Below, piece by piece: positions 36,638-44,435 of a DNA stretch of 46,329 bases. A program made the translations under genes and the position numbers. The stretch is from an uncultured Acidobacteriia bacterium (GTDB lineage: Bacteria; Acidobacteriota; Terriglobia; Bryobacterales; Bryobacteraceae): NCBI GenBank assembly GCA_903929755.1, contig CAIYVZ010000174.1, positions 1 to 46,329 of the forward strand, in the 5' to 3' direction. The number at the start of each line of letters is the position of its first letter. The first letter of the stretch is position 1. Under the pieces are notes generated by a model. The model made no database searches and was not told the DNA's origin. It saw only the letters and a list, made by a program, of their open reading frames with translations.

Positions 36638-38152
36638 TTAGGCTTGTACTTCTGGTTCCACTATCGTAGCAGAGCCGTCATCCTCTGCGATTTCACCACT
36701 TTCGGGGGCTGCGGCTTCCTCGGCAACAGCTTCCGATTGGGCTGACTCACCTTCGGCGGGAACAGCTTCTTCTGCCACAGCTTCTTCCGTCACAGCTTCT
36801 GCCAAAGCTTCTTCCGCAACAGCTTCTTCCGCAACAGCTTCATCCGCTTGAGCGTCGTCGGCCGCAGCCGCAGCCGCTTCAGCTTCCTGCGTATATTCCT
36901 GACCGTAATACGAATTGATGGCCTGTTGGATATGTGCCACAGCCTGACCGTCGATGCCGGGGATGGATTCCAGCTCTTCCGGGGTCATGCTGCCGACCTT
37001 CTCCACTGTGCCGATGTCGCCCTTAACGAGCGCATCCACGGTGGATTCGGCCAGACCGTAGTCAATGAGAGAAGATACCGGGACGCCGGTGGAGAGGAGC
37101 GTCATGGCGTTCTGCATCTCCTGGCGCTTCTCTTCCTCACTCTTAATGTCGATTTTCCAGCCCATCAGCTTAGCCGCCAGCCGGACGTTCTGGCCGCGCT
37201 TCCCGATGGCGAGCGAGAGCTGCGTGTCATCCACGATTACTTCCATGTGGCGCTCTTCGGGATTCAGGATATTAACGCGGGTGATCTTGGCCGGACTCAG
37301 CGCGTGCGTAGCGAAACCGACGGCGTCTTCCGACCACTCAATGATGTCGATTTTTTCGCCGCGGAGCTCGCGGATGATGGACTGGACGCGCATGCCCTTC
37401 ATGCCGACGCAAGCGCCGACCGAATCGACGTCGCGGTCCTTGCTCTGCACGGCGATCTTGGTACGTTCCCCAGCTTCGCGGGCACAGGCCTTGATGGTGA
37501 CGGTGCCGTCGTAGATTTCGGGAACTTCCTGTTCGAACAAGCGACGGACAAGATCCCCATCGGCGCGAGACACAACAACGCCGGGGCCTTTGGCCGACTT
37601 ATCCACCATTTTGATCACGCAGCGGACGCGGTCGCCGGCGTTGAACGTTTCAAGCCGGGACTGTTCGCGCTTCGGCAGACGAGCTTCGGTCTTGCCAAGA
37701 TCGACCACGAGGTCCATGCCTTCCACGCGCTTGATAGTGGTGTTCACCAGTTCACCGACGCGGTCGGCGTATTCGCGATAAATGGTGTCGCGTTCGGCTT
37801 CGCGAACTTTTTGGAAGATGACCTGTTTGGCAGTTTGCGCGGAAATGCGACCCAGCGCGTCCGTCGGCTTTGCGATGCGGATGACGGAACCGATGTCGGC
37901 AGTGGGGTCAATGCGCTTCGCTTCGTTGAGCGTCATTTCAAGCGCGGGATCGGTGATGACTTCTGCAACCGTCTTGACGGCGTAGAGCTTCAGGCCTTCT
38001 TTGCCGCTGAAATCCGCTTCGTAATTTTCATTGGTGCGGAAGTGCTTGCGGGCAGCCAACAACATAGCGTCCTTCACGGCGTCAAGTACGATCTGAGCGT
38101 CAATGCCCTTCTCTTTACTCAGGATTTCAATCGACTGATATATGCTGTCCAC
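36638..38152 (-). CDS. nusA: transcription termination/antitermination factor NusA
   Basis: A 504-residue RNA polymerase-associated factor controlling pausing, termination and antitermination. GTG 38152 with a GAGG site six bases upstream is taken as start, giving VDSIYQSIEILSKEKGIDAQ, the standard opening; an ATG 45 bp upstream lacks family similarity. Domains: N-terminal RNAP-binding, S1 (VGELVNTTIKRVEGMDLVVD), two KH domains (the second with LSLAIGKRGQNVRLAAKL), a helical C-terminal module (TPEELESIPGIDGQAVAHI), and an Ala/Glu-rich acidic tail of about 75 residues built from repeats of AVAEE, not part of the core family. It sits between rimP and infB as usual. Confidence 0.93.
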   Translation of the reverse strand: MDSIYQSIEILSKEKGIDAQIVLDAVKDAMLLAARKHFRTNENYEADFSGKEGLKLYAVKTVAEVITDPALEMTLNEAKRIDPTADIGSVIRIAKPTDALGRISAQTAKQVIFQKVREAERDTIYREYADRVGELVNTTIKRVEGMDLVVDLGKTEARLPKREQSRLETFNAGDRVRCVIKMVDKSAKGPGVVVSRADGDLVRRLFEQEVPEIYDGTVTIKACAREAGERTKIAVQSKDRDVDSVGACVGMKGMRVQSIIRELRGEKIDIIEWSEDAVGFATHALSPAKITRVNILNPEERHMEVIVDDTQLSLAIGKRGQNVRLAAKLMGWKIDIKSEEEKRQEMQNAMTLLSTGVPVSSLIDYGLAESTVDALVKGDIGTVEKVGSMTPEELESIPGIDGQAVAHIQQAINSYYGQEYTQEAEAAAAAADDAQADEAVAEEAVAEEALAEAVTEEAVAEEAVPAEGESAQSEAVAEEAAAPESGEIAEDDGSATIVEPEVQA

Positions 38153-38186
38153 GTTATGCCTCGATTTACCGTATGGGAAAGAAAAA

Positions 38187-38720
38187 TTACCACTCAAACT
38201 TCAGATGTGCCTTACTGACAAGGTCAAAAGGGAAAGTGACGGAGCGGCCTTTACCAAGATCCACTGTAAGCGTCTTGTCGGCCTCCGAGGTTTCCAGAAT
38301 CAGCCCCTCGAAACTCTTCACCTTACCGTCTTCGATGGCATCCCGAAGCGTGACCTTAGCGGCCTGACCCCGAAAACGCTCCCAATCTTTCCACTTCCGG
38401 AGAGGGCGCTCGATGCCTGGAGACGAAACTTCCAGGCTGTACGTACCTGGGATGGGATCCTCTTTGTCGAGGAGTTCGCCCAAGTCGCGGGAGACTTTCT
38501 CACAATCCTCGTGGGTGACGCCTGGCTGGACTTCCTCAGGCGCATCGTCACCCGGCGTGGCCGTTTCCGAGAGCGGTTTGTCGATATAGACGCGGAGATA
38601 ATGACTGCGACCGGTACCTTTGAGCTCAACCTCAAACAATTCGAGGCCAGCCGCTTCCGCCACCTGGGTGGCGAGGCGTTCGATGGCGGCGATCATCTCT
38701 TCTTTTGTTTTTAACGGCAT
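38187..38720 (-). CDS. rimP: ribosome maturation factor RimP
   Basis: A 177-residue protein needed for 30S assembly. Family marks: IERLATQVAEAAGLELFEVE at the start, LRVYIDKPLSE, the VSRDLGELLD segment, YSLEVSSPGIERPLRK, then the C-terminal SH3-like part ending LVSKAHLKFEW. An inserted ETATPGDDAPEEVQPG loop lies between the strands. ATG 38720 is within a set of 17-bp tandem repeats and has no visible ribosome binding site. First gene of the operon with nusA, infB, ylxP-like and rbfA. Confidence 0.92.
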   Translation of the reverse strand: MPLKTKEEMIAAIERLATQVAEAAGLELFEVELKGTGRSHYLRVYIDKPLSETATPGDDAPEEVQPGVTHEDCEKVSRDLGELLDKEDPIPGTYSLEVSSPGIERPLRKWKDWERFRGQAAKVTLRDAIEDGKVKSFEGLILETSEADKTLTVDLGKGRSVTFPFDLVSKAHLKFEW

Positions 38721-38757
38721 AGCGTTTTTAACGGCAGAGCGTCTGTAACGGCATATT
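38707..38757 (-). repeat. three tandem 17-bp repeats across the rimP start
   Basis: GTTTTTAACGGCATAGC (38707-38723), GTTTTTAACGGCAGAGC (38724-38740) and a diverged GTCTGTAACGGCATATT (38741-38757) follow one another with no gap. On the minus strand each contains ATG or CTG followed by CCGTTA; the lowest-coordinate copy provides the rimP start. The uppermost copy begins an eight-codon open frame MPLQTLCR with stop TAA at 38728-38730, ending 7 bases before the rimP ATG. Confidence 0.85.
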
Positions 38758-38775
38758 AGGCTTCGTGCAATAAAA

Positions 38776-38795
38776 AAGTGGGCTTGCGCCCACTT
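38776..38795 (-). terminator. Rho-independent terminator or attenuator before rimP
   Basis: An 8-bp perfect stem AAGTGGGC/GCCCACTT with a four-base loop, followed on the minus strand by TTTTATTGCAC. It lies 55 bp before the rimP ATG. It may stop readthrough from the ATP-grasp/lasso operon upstream, or act as an attenuator in the rimP leader, as seen in other bacteria at this place. A TAATAT at 38753-38758 (minus strand) could be the -10 of a promoter just after the hairpin. Confidence 0.8.
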
Positions 38796-38799
38796 CTTT

Positions 38800-39130
38800 G
38801 GCTCGACCTTGCAAATCCCAGTATACCAGAAATGGAAACCGAGTGTTGCAGAATGGGACGAATTGACACCGCCTCGAAGGGGTGCGGTAGCTACTTGGAC
38901 GCAGACTGGCGGAAACCTCGTGGATCGGGAGTAGCGTTCTGCCATTCAAGAGGGGGGCCTCGTCCTGGGCTTTGAAGCGACGCAGTCACGGCTTGTGACT
39001 TCTTCATCCCCTGGTGCGTGATTCACCGCCTGCGTGGACTCGGACTCGGACTCGGACTCGGACAGGACCGGCACGGAGACGTTCGCGCGCGGTCGCCCTC
39101 CAGGATATTGTGGCCCCCATCGACCTCGAA
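38800..39130. other. non-coding gap between rimP leader and ATP-grasp gene
   Basis: No gene is supported here. A short repeat of GGACTC (four units, 39036-39059, plus a partial one) is the only clear structure; the minus-strand open frame across it (62 codons, Glu-Ser repeats) has no family features. Confidence 0.5.
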
Positions 39131-40261
39131 TCAAGAGGCGGTTTCCGCACTCGCAGCCGCCCAGCGGCGTAACAGGGGCTCCAGGCGCGGCGTATCCAAT
39201 TCCTGGAGGGCAGAGAGGTTGGTTAAGATCCAGTCGCCGCAGGTGTTGCCCTCCAGAATGACCGGGCCCTCGGGTGTCAGCATCAAGTCCCAGTTCACCA
39301 GCGGCAGCCCAGGCAAGAGCACCATCGCCTGTAGCGCCATTTCTGCGGCCCTGAGGAAGTCCGGTACGGGCCCCCCGGCAAGCGGTGCCTTGTTCCAGGG
39401 CAGGGCCACATAATCGATACCGGGGTGGAGAAACCAGATCCCGGCCCCCATGAGAGCGGTGCGGGGATGAACCGGAACACGGATCTGCCCCCTGATGAAG
39501 TTACGGGGATTTTCGCCCGGTACGTCGAAGGCGAGGAAGGCGCTGTGGAGGAAGGGAGCCTGGCCAGGATTCCGAGCGGTGGTCAGGCGGAGCACGGGGC
39601 CGCTGAGCAGCGGCTGCACCAGAGTGTCCCGTGAGACGTCTGCGGGGATTGACGCCGCATCCTGAATCACCCTCGCCCCCCGACCTCCTGAGCCGTGCCG
39701 GGGCTTGATGAACAACTGGCCCGGATGCGTCCATGCGGGAGCGTCCGCAGGAAGGCCCGTCCCTGGGCGAATCACACCCAATAAGGTTGGTACGGCCAGC
39801 CCGGCCCGCCGCAGCATCTCGCCGGTAGTAAGTTTATCGCTGAGCAGGCTGTGTTCCGCCGCGGCGCCAAGTGTGGAAAGGAAGCGGCCCGCTGCCCTGC
39901 CCGGCAGGGGATGCACGCCAGGCGGCGAAAAGAACTGGCGCCAGATCCACGCCTCGTTGGGGCGCGCCCCACTTTGCAAACAATCGAGGAATAACCGCAG
40001 CGTGCGGCCTGGCGGGTAACTCCAAACGTGACCAGCGCAGGCGACGAGCCAGGCGAGCCGGGCAAGCGGGATCAACAGAGGGCGACTCCACCACGGCACG
40101 CGGCGCCAAAATACGGCCGCCGCACTTTGTCGGAGGTCCGCAAAGACTCCTGTCGGGGAAGGGAACAGGCCCTGGCCATCGTACGGCAGACTTTGCCACA
40201 ACCGGCTCTGCCACAACCGACTGTGCCACAACCGACTTCGCCAGAACCGGGGTGTCCGCAT
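39131..40261 (-). CDS. ATP-grasp protein (sugar-transfer-associated type) in the lasso locus
   Basis: A 376-residue ATP-grasp ligase-fold protein. The ATP-binding glycine loop is FIKPRHGSGGRGA at residues 184-196 and the metal-binding end is NWDLMLTPEGPVILEGN at 323-339, with Asp, Glu and Asn in the expected places. The closest recognised look is the family called sugar-transfer-associated ATP-grasp, found in surface-polymer clusters. The start ATG 40261 lies 4 bp after the stop of the cyclase gene, so it belongs to the lasso operon. The first 24 residues are a repeated SRLWQ stretch, possibly an amphipathic or membrane-contacting tail. It could attach an amino acid or similar group to the peptide, but the reaction is unknown. 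Confidence 0.75.
   Translation of the reverse strand: MRTPRFWRSRLWHSRLWQSRLWQSLPYDGQGLFPSPTGVFADLRQSAAAVFWRRVPWWSRPLLIPLARLAWLVACAGHVWSYPPGRTLRLFLDCLQSGARPNEAWIWRQFFSPPGVHPLPGRAAGRFLSTLGAAAEHSLLSDKLTTGEMLRRAGLAVPTLLGVIRPGTGLPADAPAWTHPGQLFIKPRHGSGGRGARVIQDAASIPADVSRDTLVQPLLSGPVLRLTTARNPGQAPFLHSAFLAFDVPGENPRNFIRGQIRVPVHPRTALMGAGIWFLHPGIDYVALPWNKAPLAGGPVPDFLRAAEMALQAMVLLPGLPLVNWDLMLTPEGPVILEGNTCGDWILTNLSALQELDTPRLEPLLRRWAAASAETAS
40196..40255 (-). repeat. 15-bp repeats encoding the ATP-grasp N-terminus
   Basis: Four 15-bp units (40196, 40211, 40226, 40241), the first three sharing CCACAACCG on the plus strand, the last diverged. In frame they encode repeated Ser-Arg-Leu-Trp-Gln/His at the protein N-terminus. 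Confidence 0.75.
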
Positions 40262-40265
40262 GCCC

Positions 40266-42074
40266 TCAGCCCCGTCGGGCCACGGCCTCGGCGAACTCAA
40301 GGGCTCGCGCCGCCGACAGGACACTCCCGAGTTCTGCCCCAATCGCGTCCAGGTCGAACATTTCGCGGGCGGCGGGCGAGCGACGGACCAATTCCAGCCG
40401 GACGCGGAAAGCGGATGCCTCTAAAGCCAGGTTCGAAAAGACGTCCGGGAACGGCAAAAACTTAGACGTGCGCCAGCGGATCGATTCCGGCAGGATTCCG
40501 GCCATCGCATTGCGGTAAGGCTGACGGGCGAAGCCGCCATCCACCAACCGATTGAGGGGCAGCGACTGCGTGAAATCCAGAATACGTCTGTCCGCCAGTG
40601 GATACCTAAAGGCAATGCCGTGGCGCGCCCCCAGAATGGACCAGTTGTCAGCACGGGTTACAAGGTAGCTTTCAGTCAGCATTTGAACCCTGTCTTTGGG
40701 CCGATTCTTCCACTCAAATTGTGCCGGGAGCGATTGCCGCACTTGTTCTGCGAAAGGAGGGCGCAGGAAGGACAATGCGGCCTCGCGACCCTGCACGGGG
40801 TCGCTCTGCCCAAATTTGGAAGGGAGGAGGTGCTCCGTCCAGTCAGGCAAAAACGGAAACAGAAGGCGGCCGACGGCGACCCGAAGCAACGATTTACCTT
40901 CGCGCCGGGCAATCGCCCGCAATTCCCGAGGCAGGGGCCGCAGGCAGCCGGAGCGTAATACCGCAGCATACAGGCCTGCGCCATTGTAGGTTGCGCCCTC
41001 ATCCCCCCCGGCGCCGGACAATAACACCTCGCAGCCGGCGGCGGCGGCTTCTGCGCAAATCAGCGCCGCGGACCAGCTTCCGGGTCCGCCGAGGGGGAGG
41101 TCGGGATCGGAGACTCCGGTTTCATCCGGGGTGGGCTGATAGGCGGGCGACCATTCAATATCGGGTTCCTGAGCCAGCACGGCCTCCACATACTCCCGCT
41201 CGTCCCGCACCTTGCTTTCGGGTCTGGCCAGTTGGGAGAACGTGTGCAGTTTCCGCCGAGCCTCGCGAAGACGTCTGGCCGCAAGAACTACTACGGCAGA
41301 GGAATCGAGCCCCCCGCTCAGGTGCGCGGCGACGGGCCCCGCAGCGGGTAACCGGCAGGAGACCGCCTCCTCCACCAGGGTGCGCAGGGTTGCGGCAGCC
41401 TCCTCCGCTGAGCCACGCCAGGTTCCCACCTGACCCGGCTCGGGCCGCCAGGCACGGTGGACCCGCAGGGCTTCCTTGGTCACTTCCAGGCTGTGACCCG
41501 CAGGCAGCCACGAGATCTCTTCGAATACGGTGGTACTTTCGCGAAGTCCGGCCTGGACATACCGCCGGCCGAGCGCCACCAGATCCAGGCGCGGGGCTAC
41601 TACCCCGGATGCATGCAGGCCGCGCGGCAGGGAAGCGAATGCGAACAGCTTGCCGGGCCGGTAAACGTAGCAAAGAGGCCGGACCCCCATAATGTCGCGG
41701 GCGCAACGCAGCCGTCGCTGTCGCGGATCCCATGCCGCCAGAGCGAAATCCCCGTGTAGCCGGTCGGGTAAATCCAGACCCCAGCGTTCCAGCCCAGTGA
41801 AGGCGGCAGTGAAGGCGCTTGCATCATTCAGGCAGCTGGAGGGCTGGTCGGGACGAAGATCGGCAGCAAGCCAGCTCCCGTCGGGGCCGGTCGGCAAGGT
41901 GGCCGATACGGTTGCCCTGGAGAAATCCAATACGGCCAAACCGGCGGGGCCGTCCACCCGCTGCTGCACCTGCGCTTTGAGGCCTGGAGCCGAAAGCGCT
42001 GCGATCATTCGGGCAAGCGTGGTGGCGTCTGCGGGCGCGCCATCCAGTTGCACGATTCCGCAAATCAGCCGCAT
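40266..42074 (-). CDS. lasso peptide cyclase (asparagine synthase-like, C protein)
   Basis: A 602-residue homologue of asparagine synthase B that would adenylate an Asp or Glu side chain of the core and close the macrolactam with the free N-terminus. The PP-loop SGGLDSS is at 253-259 and the second ATP-site motif LLSGAGGDEG at about 351-360. The N-terminal glutaminase-like half begins MRLICGIVQLDG; the Cys is residue 5, not the exposed N-terminal Cys needed for glutamine hydrolysis, as expected for lasso cyclases. Its ATG overlaps the TGA of the PqqD-like gene. An ordinary asparagine synthase is less likely given the RRE, leader peptidase and precursor beside it. Confidence 0.87.
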   Translation of the reverse strand: MRLICGIVQLDGAPADATTLARMIAALSAPGLKAQVQQRVDGPAGLAVLDFSRATVSATLPTGPDGSWLAADLRPDQPSSCLNDASAFTAAFTGLERWGLDLPDRLHGDFALAAWDPRQRRLRCARDIMGVRPLCYVYRPGKLFAFASLPRGLHASGVVAPRLDLVALGRRYVQAGLRESTTVFEEISWLPAGHSLEVTKEALRVHRAWRPEPGQVGTWRGSAEEAAATLRTLVEEAVSCRLPAAGPVAAHLSGGLDSSAVVVLAARRLREARRKLHTFSQLARPESKVRDEREYVEAVLAQEPDIEWSPAYQPTPDETGVSDPDLPLGGPGSWSAALICAEAAAAGCEVLLSGAGGDEGATYNGAGLYAAVLRSGCLRPLPRELRAIARREGKSLLRVAVGRLLFPFLPDWTEHLLPSKFGQSDPVQGREAALSFLRPPFAEQVRQSLPAQFEWKNRPKDRVQMLTESYLVTRADNWSILGARHGIAFRYPLADRRILDFTQSLPLNRLVDGGFARQPYRNAMAGILPESIRWRTSKFLPFPDVFSNLALEASAFRVRLELVRRSPAAREMFDLDAIGAELGSVLSAARALEFAEAVARRG

Positions 42075-42343
42075 CAGGCGACGTCGCCCAGCAAATTGTG
42101 TTGTCGCAACTCGGCCAGGAATGTCTCCACTTCTGCGCTACAAACCTCTGCTGTTACCTCGTACTCCACCAGCAAGGTGGCTACCAGGGCCGCCTGCGTA
42201 GTCGGATGCTCCAGCAACTCCCAGATCCGGGTTGCCATCGCATTCAGGCTAAAATACTGACCCTTCTGTAAGTCCATCATGAGTAACGTCTTCTCAATGT
42301 AGGCTGCCGACTGTTCGCCCGACCTCTGAATCCTGCCGTTCAT
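42074..42343 (-). CDS. PqqD-like RiPP recognition protein (lasso B1)
   Basis: An 89-residue protein with the PqqD winged-helix fold that binds RiPP leader peptides: LLMMDLQKGQYFSLNAMATR then IWELLEHPTTQAALVATLL and VETFLAELRQHNLL. In lasso pathways this protein (B1) delivers the precursor to the leader peptidase B2 and the cyclase. The ATG overlaps the TGA of the sulfotransferase gene, and its TGA overlaps the cyclase ATG, so the order kinase-sulfotransferase-B1-C is fully coupled. Confidence 0.87.
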   Translation of the reverse strand: MNGRIQRSGEQSAAYIEKTLLMMDLQKGQYFSLNAMATRIWELLEHPTTQAALVATLLVEYEVTAEVCSAEVETFLAELRQHNLLGDVA

Positions 42344-43233
42344 GCGATCCCCTCACCCTTCGTTACAAGTTCGTAGCCCAGCCGCGCCATGGTCGCCGCG
42401 TGGGCGCCTTCAATCTCACATACCTGAGCGTTACTCAGCTGTTCTCTCCAGGCTCCGGACCGGCCCTCGCGAAAGAACATTGCCTGTTCCGGGCCGCGCT
42501 CGCGGAACCCCTTGGCGCTTTCCTGGCGCCGGAGTTCACTGAAATCGGCGTGACGTACCGCTCTGGAGACGGCATCGGTGGCGGCGAGCTCATCAGGGAA
42601 TGCAGCCCCCAGAAACTCCAGCGCCCGCCGGAACACGCCGCAGGTATCGGCCCGCAAATCTTCGTAGCGGATCAGGTGAACGCGGACCACGGTCTGGTCG
42701 AGCCAGCTCCGGACGTGCCCGCTCCAGTCATCCAACTGCTGCGGAAAGTGAAATTGCCCCCCTGCCAGAAAATTCCCCGGACGGTTCAACCTCTCTATAA
42801 CCTGATCGACGGTCCTGGCCTGGTGGAAGGCGAAAGAAATGGCCACATCCCTCGGGTCGCGCACCAGGTACAGGGCGGCCCGCGCCCCCCGGCCCAACAC
42901 GGGCCGGCCATCGGGCAGGCACCGCCAGACATCGTGTACCTTCACGAAGCGCGCGGTGGTGCCAGTCGCCGTATTTGCGTCGTGGACGGCGGGGAGCAGG
43001 TCTTCAATTTCGTGCGGGCGAAGCAGCGAGGAATCCAACAGAGTCTGCTCCTCAAACTGTTCCCGGTTGCAAGCCATCCCGTCATGCAGGGCAAGGTTGT
43101 TGATGTCCTCCGGGCTCTCGCTGCCGGAAAGCAAATTGGACAGCAAAATACGCATCCAGGTGTTGCCCGATTTCGGATACGAGGCGATCCATACATGGCC
43201 CGGCGGAAAGACTTGACCCGGCGGCAGGCTCAT
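42340..43233 (-). CDS. PAPS-dependent sulfotransferase in the lasso locus
   Basis: A 297-residue sulfotransferase. The 5'-phosphosulfate loop is YPKSGNTW at residues 19-26, the 3'-phosphate site RDPRDVAISFAFH starts at 125, and a candidate catalytic His is in FVKVHDVW near 100. ATG 43233 is chosen because it makes an ATGA overlap with the kinase stop; a start at 43251 is possible. It would move sulfate from PAPS to a hydroxyl. Neither predicted core contains Tyr, so Ser or Thr side chains (or another molecule) would be the acceptor. Placement between kinase and B1 in a coupled operon makes tailoring of the lasso peptide the best guess. Confidence 0.82.
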   Translation of the reverse strand: MSLPPGQVFPPGHVWIASYPKSGNTWMRILLSNLLSGSESPEDINNLALHDGMACNREQFEEQTLLDSSLLRPHEIEDLLPAVHDANTATGTTARFVKVHDVWRCLPDGRPVLGRGARAALYLVRDPRDVAISFAFHQARTVDQVIERLNRPGNFLAGGQFHFPQQLDDWSGHVRSWLDQTVVRVHLIRYEDLRADTCGVFRRALEFLGAAFPDELAATDAVSRAVRHADFSELRRQESAKGFRERGPEQAMFFREGRSGAWREQLSNAQVCEIEGAHAATMARLGYELVTKGEGIA

Positions 43234-44186
43234 TGGGGAAGTCCGCTCCAATGGGTCCGCAGCTCCATCACCGTTTGGGCGAGATGGTCCAGGCCAGACG
43301 GCCGGGTCAAAGTGAAGACCGGAACACGACTCACCACTGCGGCAGTTACGGCAACCTGAGAACCGCCCCGAACCATCGCCAGGGAAACCCGGCGACGATA
43401 GCTCTGGCCGTGCAGCACCTGCGCACTCTCCAGAGCAGAGAGCCGTTCGATCACTGTCTCGCTGGACAATTTGTCGGTTTGCAGGATGTACACGGCGGCC
43501 AGACGGAGGGGCGCTCCTGCTTCTCGGGTGGAAATCTCATGGGGAGACGGAGGGGGCTCGACGTAGAATTTTTCTACGCCCGGACGCACCTCGCCACGCC
43601 GCTGCGCTGCCAGCTTGAGATGGGCAATGCTGTTTTCGAGCAGCTTCAACTGACGCCCGTCCGGCCAGATCACGGGACCACCGGCTTCGGTCAGGCTCAC
43701 GGAGCAGACATCGTCGTTGACAAAGCGAGTGCCATTCTGGCAGAGAGCTGCCGCCAGGGTGGATTTCCCCATGCCACTCCTGCCACAGAAGACATAGGCG
43801 CGGCCTTCAGCATCTGCCACGGCAGAACCATGCAGCACCAAGCCACCGCGTTGCAGCAGTAAGACACCCAGACCGGTACCAAGCACGAAAGGGAGAGCCT
43901 CGTGCGGGTCTGTTCCGGGTGCGGGATCGAGGTCAACTGTATGGCCATCAGTGCAAAGCATCCCCCCAATCCCGGCCAGCCGCAGCAGGAACTGGTTGGC
44001 GTTGAGCTCCCAGCCGGGGCCTTGTTGGGCTGGAGATGCCAACTGGCCGGGAACCGGACGGAGCCGAATGCGCACATCAGGCTGCCTGAGGGGGGCCGGA
44101 ATCGGATCTACACCGGGCAATTCCAGCTCAGAACTAACCATTAGACCCGAAATCCGAAACGTCCAAATATTCATCTGAAATTTCAT
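43230..44186 (-). CDS. HPr-kinase-like lasso peptide kinase
   Basis: A 318-residue protein related to the C-terminal catalytic domain of HPr kinase/phosphorylase. Walker A is GRSGMGKST at 135-143, a conserved His precedes it in VLHGSAV (119), and FVNDDVCSV at 155-163 supplies the acidic pair. In known lasso clusters such kinases phosphorylate the C-terminal Ser of the core; both precursors here end in Ser. HPr kinase itself is unlikely, since no ptsH is near and the N-terminal domain differs. The start may be ATG 44186, 44174 or 44141; the region in front is shared with the divergent precursor promoter. Confidence 0.82.
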   Translation of the reverse strand: MKFQMNIWTFRISGLMVSSELELPGVDPIPAPLRQPDVRIRLRPVPGQLASPAQQGPGWELNANQFLLRLAGIGGMLCTDGHTVDLDPAPGTDPHEALPFVLGTGLGVLLLQRGGLVLHGSAVADAEGRAYVFCGRSGMGKSTLAAALCQNGTRFVNDDVCSVSLTEAGGPVIWPDGRQLKLLENSIAHLKLAAQRRGEVRPGVEKFYVEPPPSPHEISTREAGAPLRLAAVYILQTDKLSSETVIERLSALESAQVLHGQSYRRRVSLAMVRGGSQVAVTAAVVSRVPVFTLTRPSGLDHLAQTVMELRTHWSGLPQ

Positions 44187-44239
44187 GCTAACATGACTTC
44201 AGCTCCTGTAAGCTAGTGGAGGCAGGGAGATCAAACACG
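44187..44239 (+). promoter_or_regulatory. divergent promoter region of the lasso locus
   Basis: Between kinase and precursor A1. TAACAT at 44189-44194 is a candidate -10 for the precursor; the matching TAAGAT in the duplicated unit is at 45200-45205. A shared block GCTCCTGTAAGCTAGTGG (44202-44219) recurs at 45213 and 45803, and GGGAG at 44225-44229 is the ribosome binding site, ten bases before the ATG. Promoter call rests on conservation between the copies. Confidence 0.5.
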
Positions 44240-44401
44240 ATGAACACGATGAAAACGAACGAGATGGAAGTTAAGCATCAGGGCGTGACACTTCAGCGCC
44301 AACCGTGGGAGACGCCGCAGATTGACGCTGCGGCGGTCGTATTATCGACGCAAAAAAATGTCGACACAACCGAATCAGGGCTACGGAAGAATGGCTCGTA
44401 A
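44240..44401 (+). CDS. lasso precursor peptide A1
   Basis: A 53-residue peptide starting at ATG 44240 with GGGAG upstream. The leader has WETPQI at residues 23-28, which fits the YxxPxL motif read by B1 with Trp for Tyr and Ile for Leu. Thr37 stands 11 residues after the Pro, near the usual spacing for the Thr at position -2 before the cleavage site. This predicts cleavage after Gln38 and the 15-residue core KNVDTTESGLRKNGS, with Glu7 or Asp4 as possible ring acceptors (rings of 7-9 are normal, so Glu7 is preferred). An N-terminal Lys would be unusual; the alternative core STQKNVDTTESGLRKNGS with Ser1-Asp7 is possible. It ends in Ser, a kinase target. The leader is shared with A2. Confidence 0.82.
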   Translation: MNTMKTNEMEVKHQGVTLQRQPWETPQIDAAAVVLSTQKNVDTTESGLRKNGS

Positions 44402-44435
44402 CTAAGCTGGTTGTCGTTCGGTGGCGGTGAACGCT

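Noticed and set aside
36848-38218. 456-codon plus-strand open frame
   Set aside because: Antisense to nusA, no family features.
38946-39134. 62-codon minus-strand frame between rimP and the ATP-grasp gene
   Set aside because: Low-complexity Glu/Ser repeat from a GGACTC hexamer, no ribosome binding site, no family match.
40266-42074. Ordinary asparagine synthase
   Set aside because: The Cys is not N-terminal, and the gene is coupled to RRE, kinase and sulfotransferase genes opposite a lasso precursor and B2 peptidase.
43230-44186. True HPr kinase/phosphorylase of sugar uptake control
   Set aside because: No ptsH or other PTS genes nearby, different N-terminal part, and operon coupling with lasso genes.
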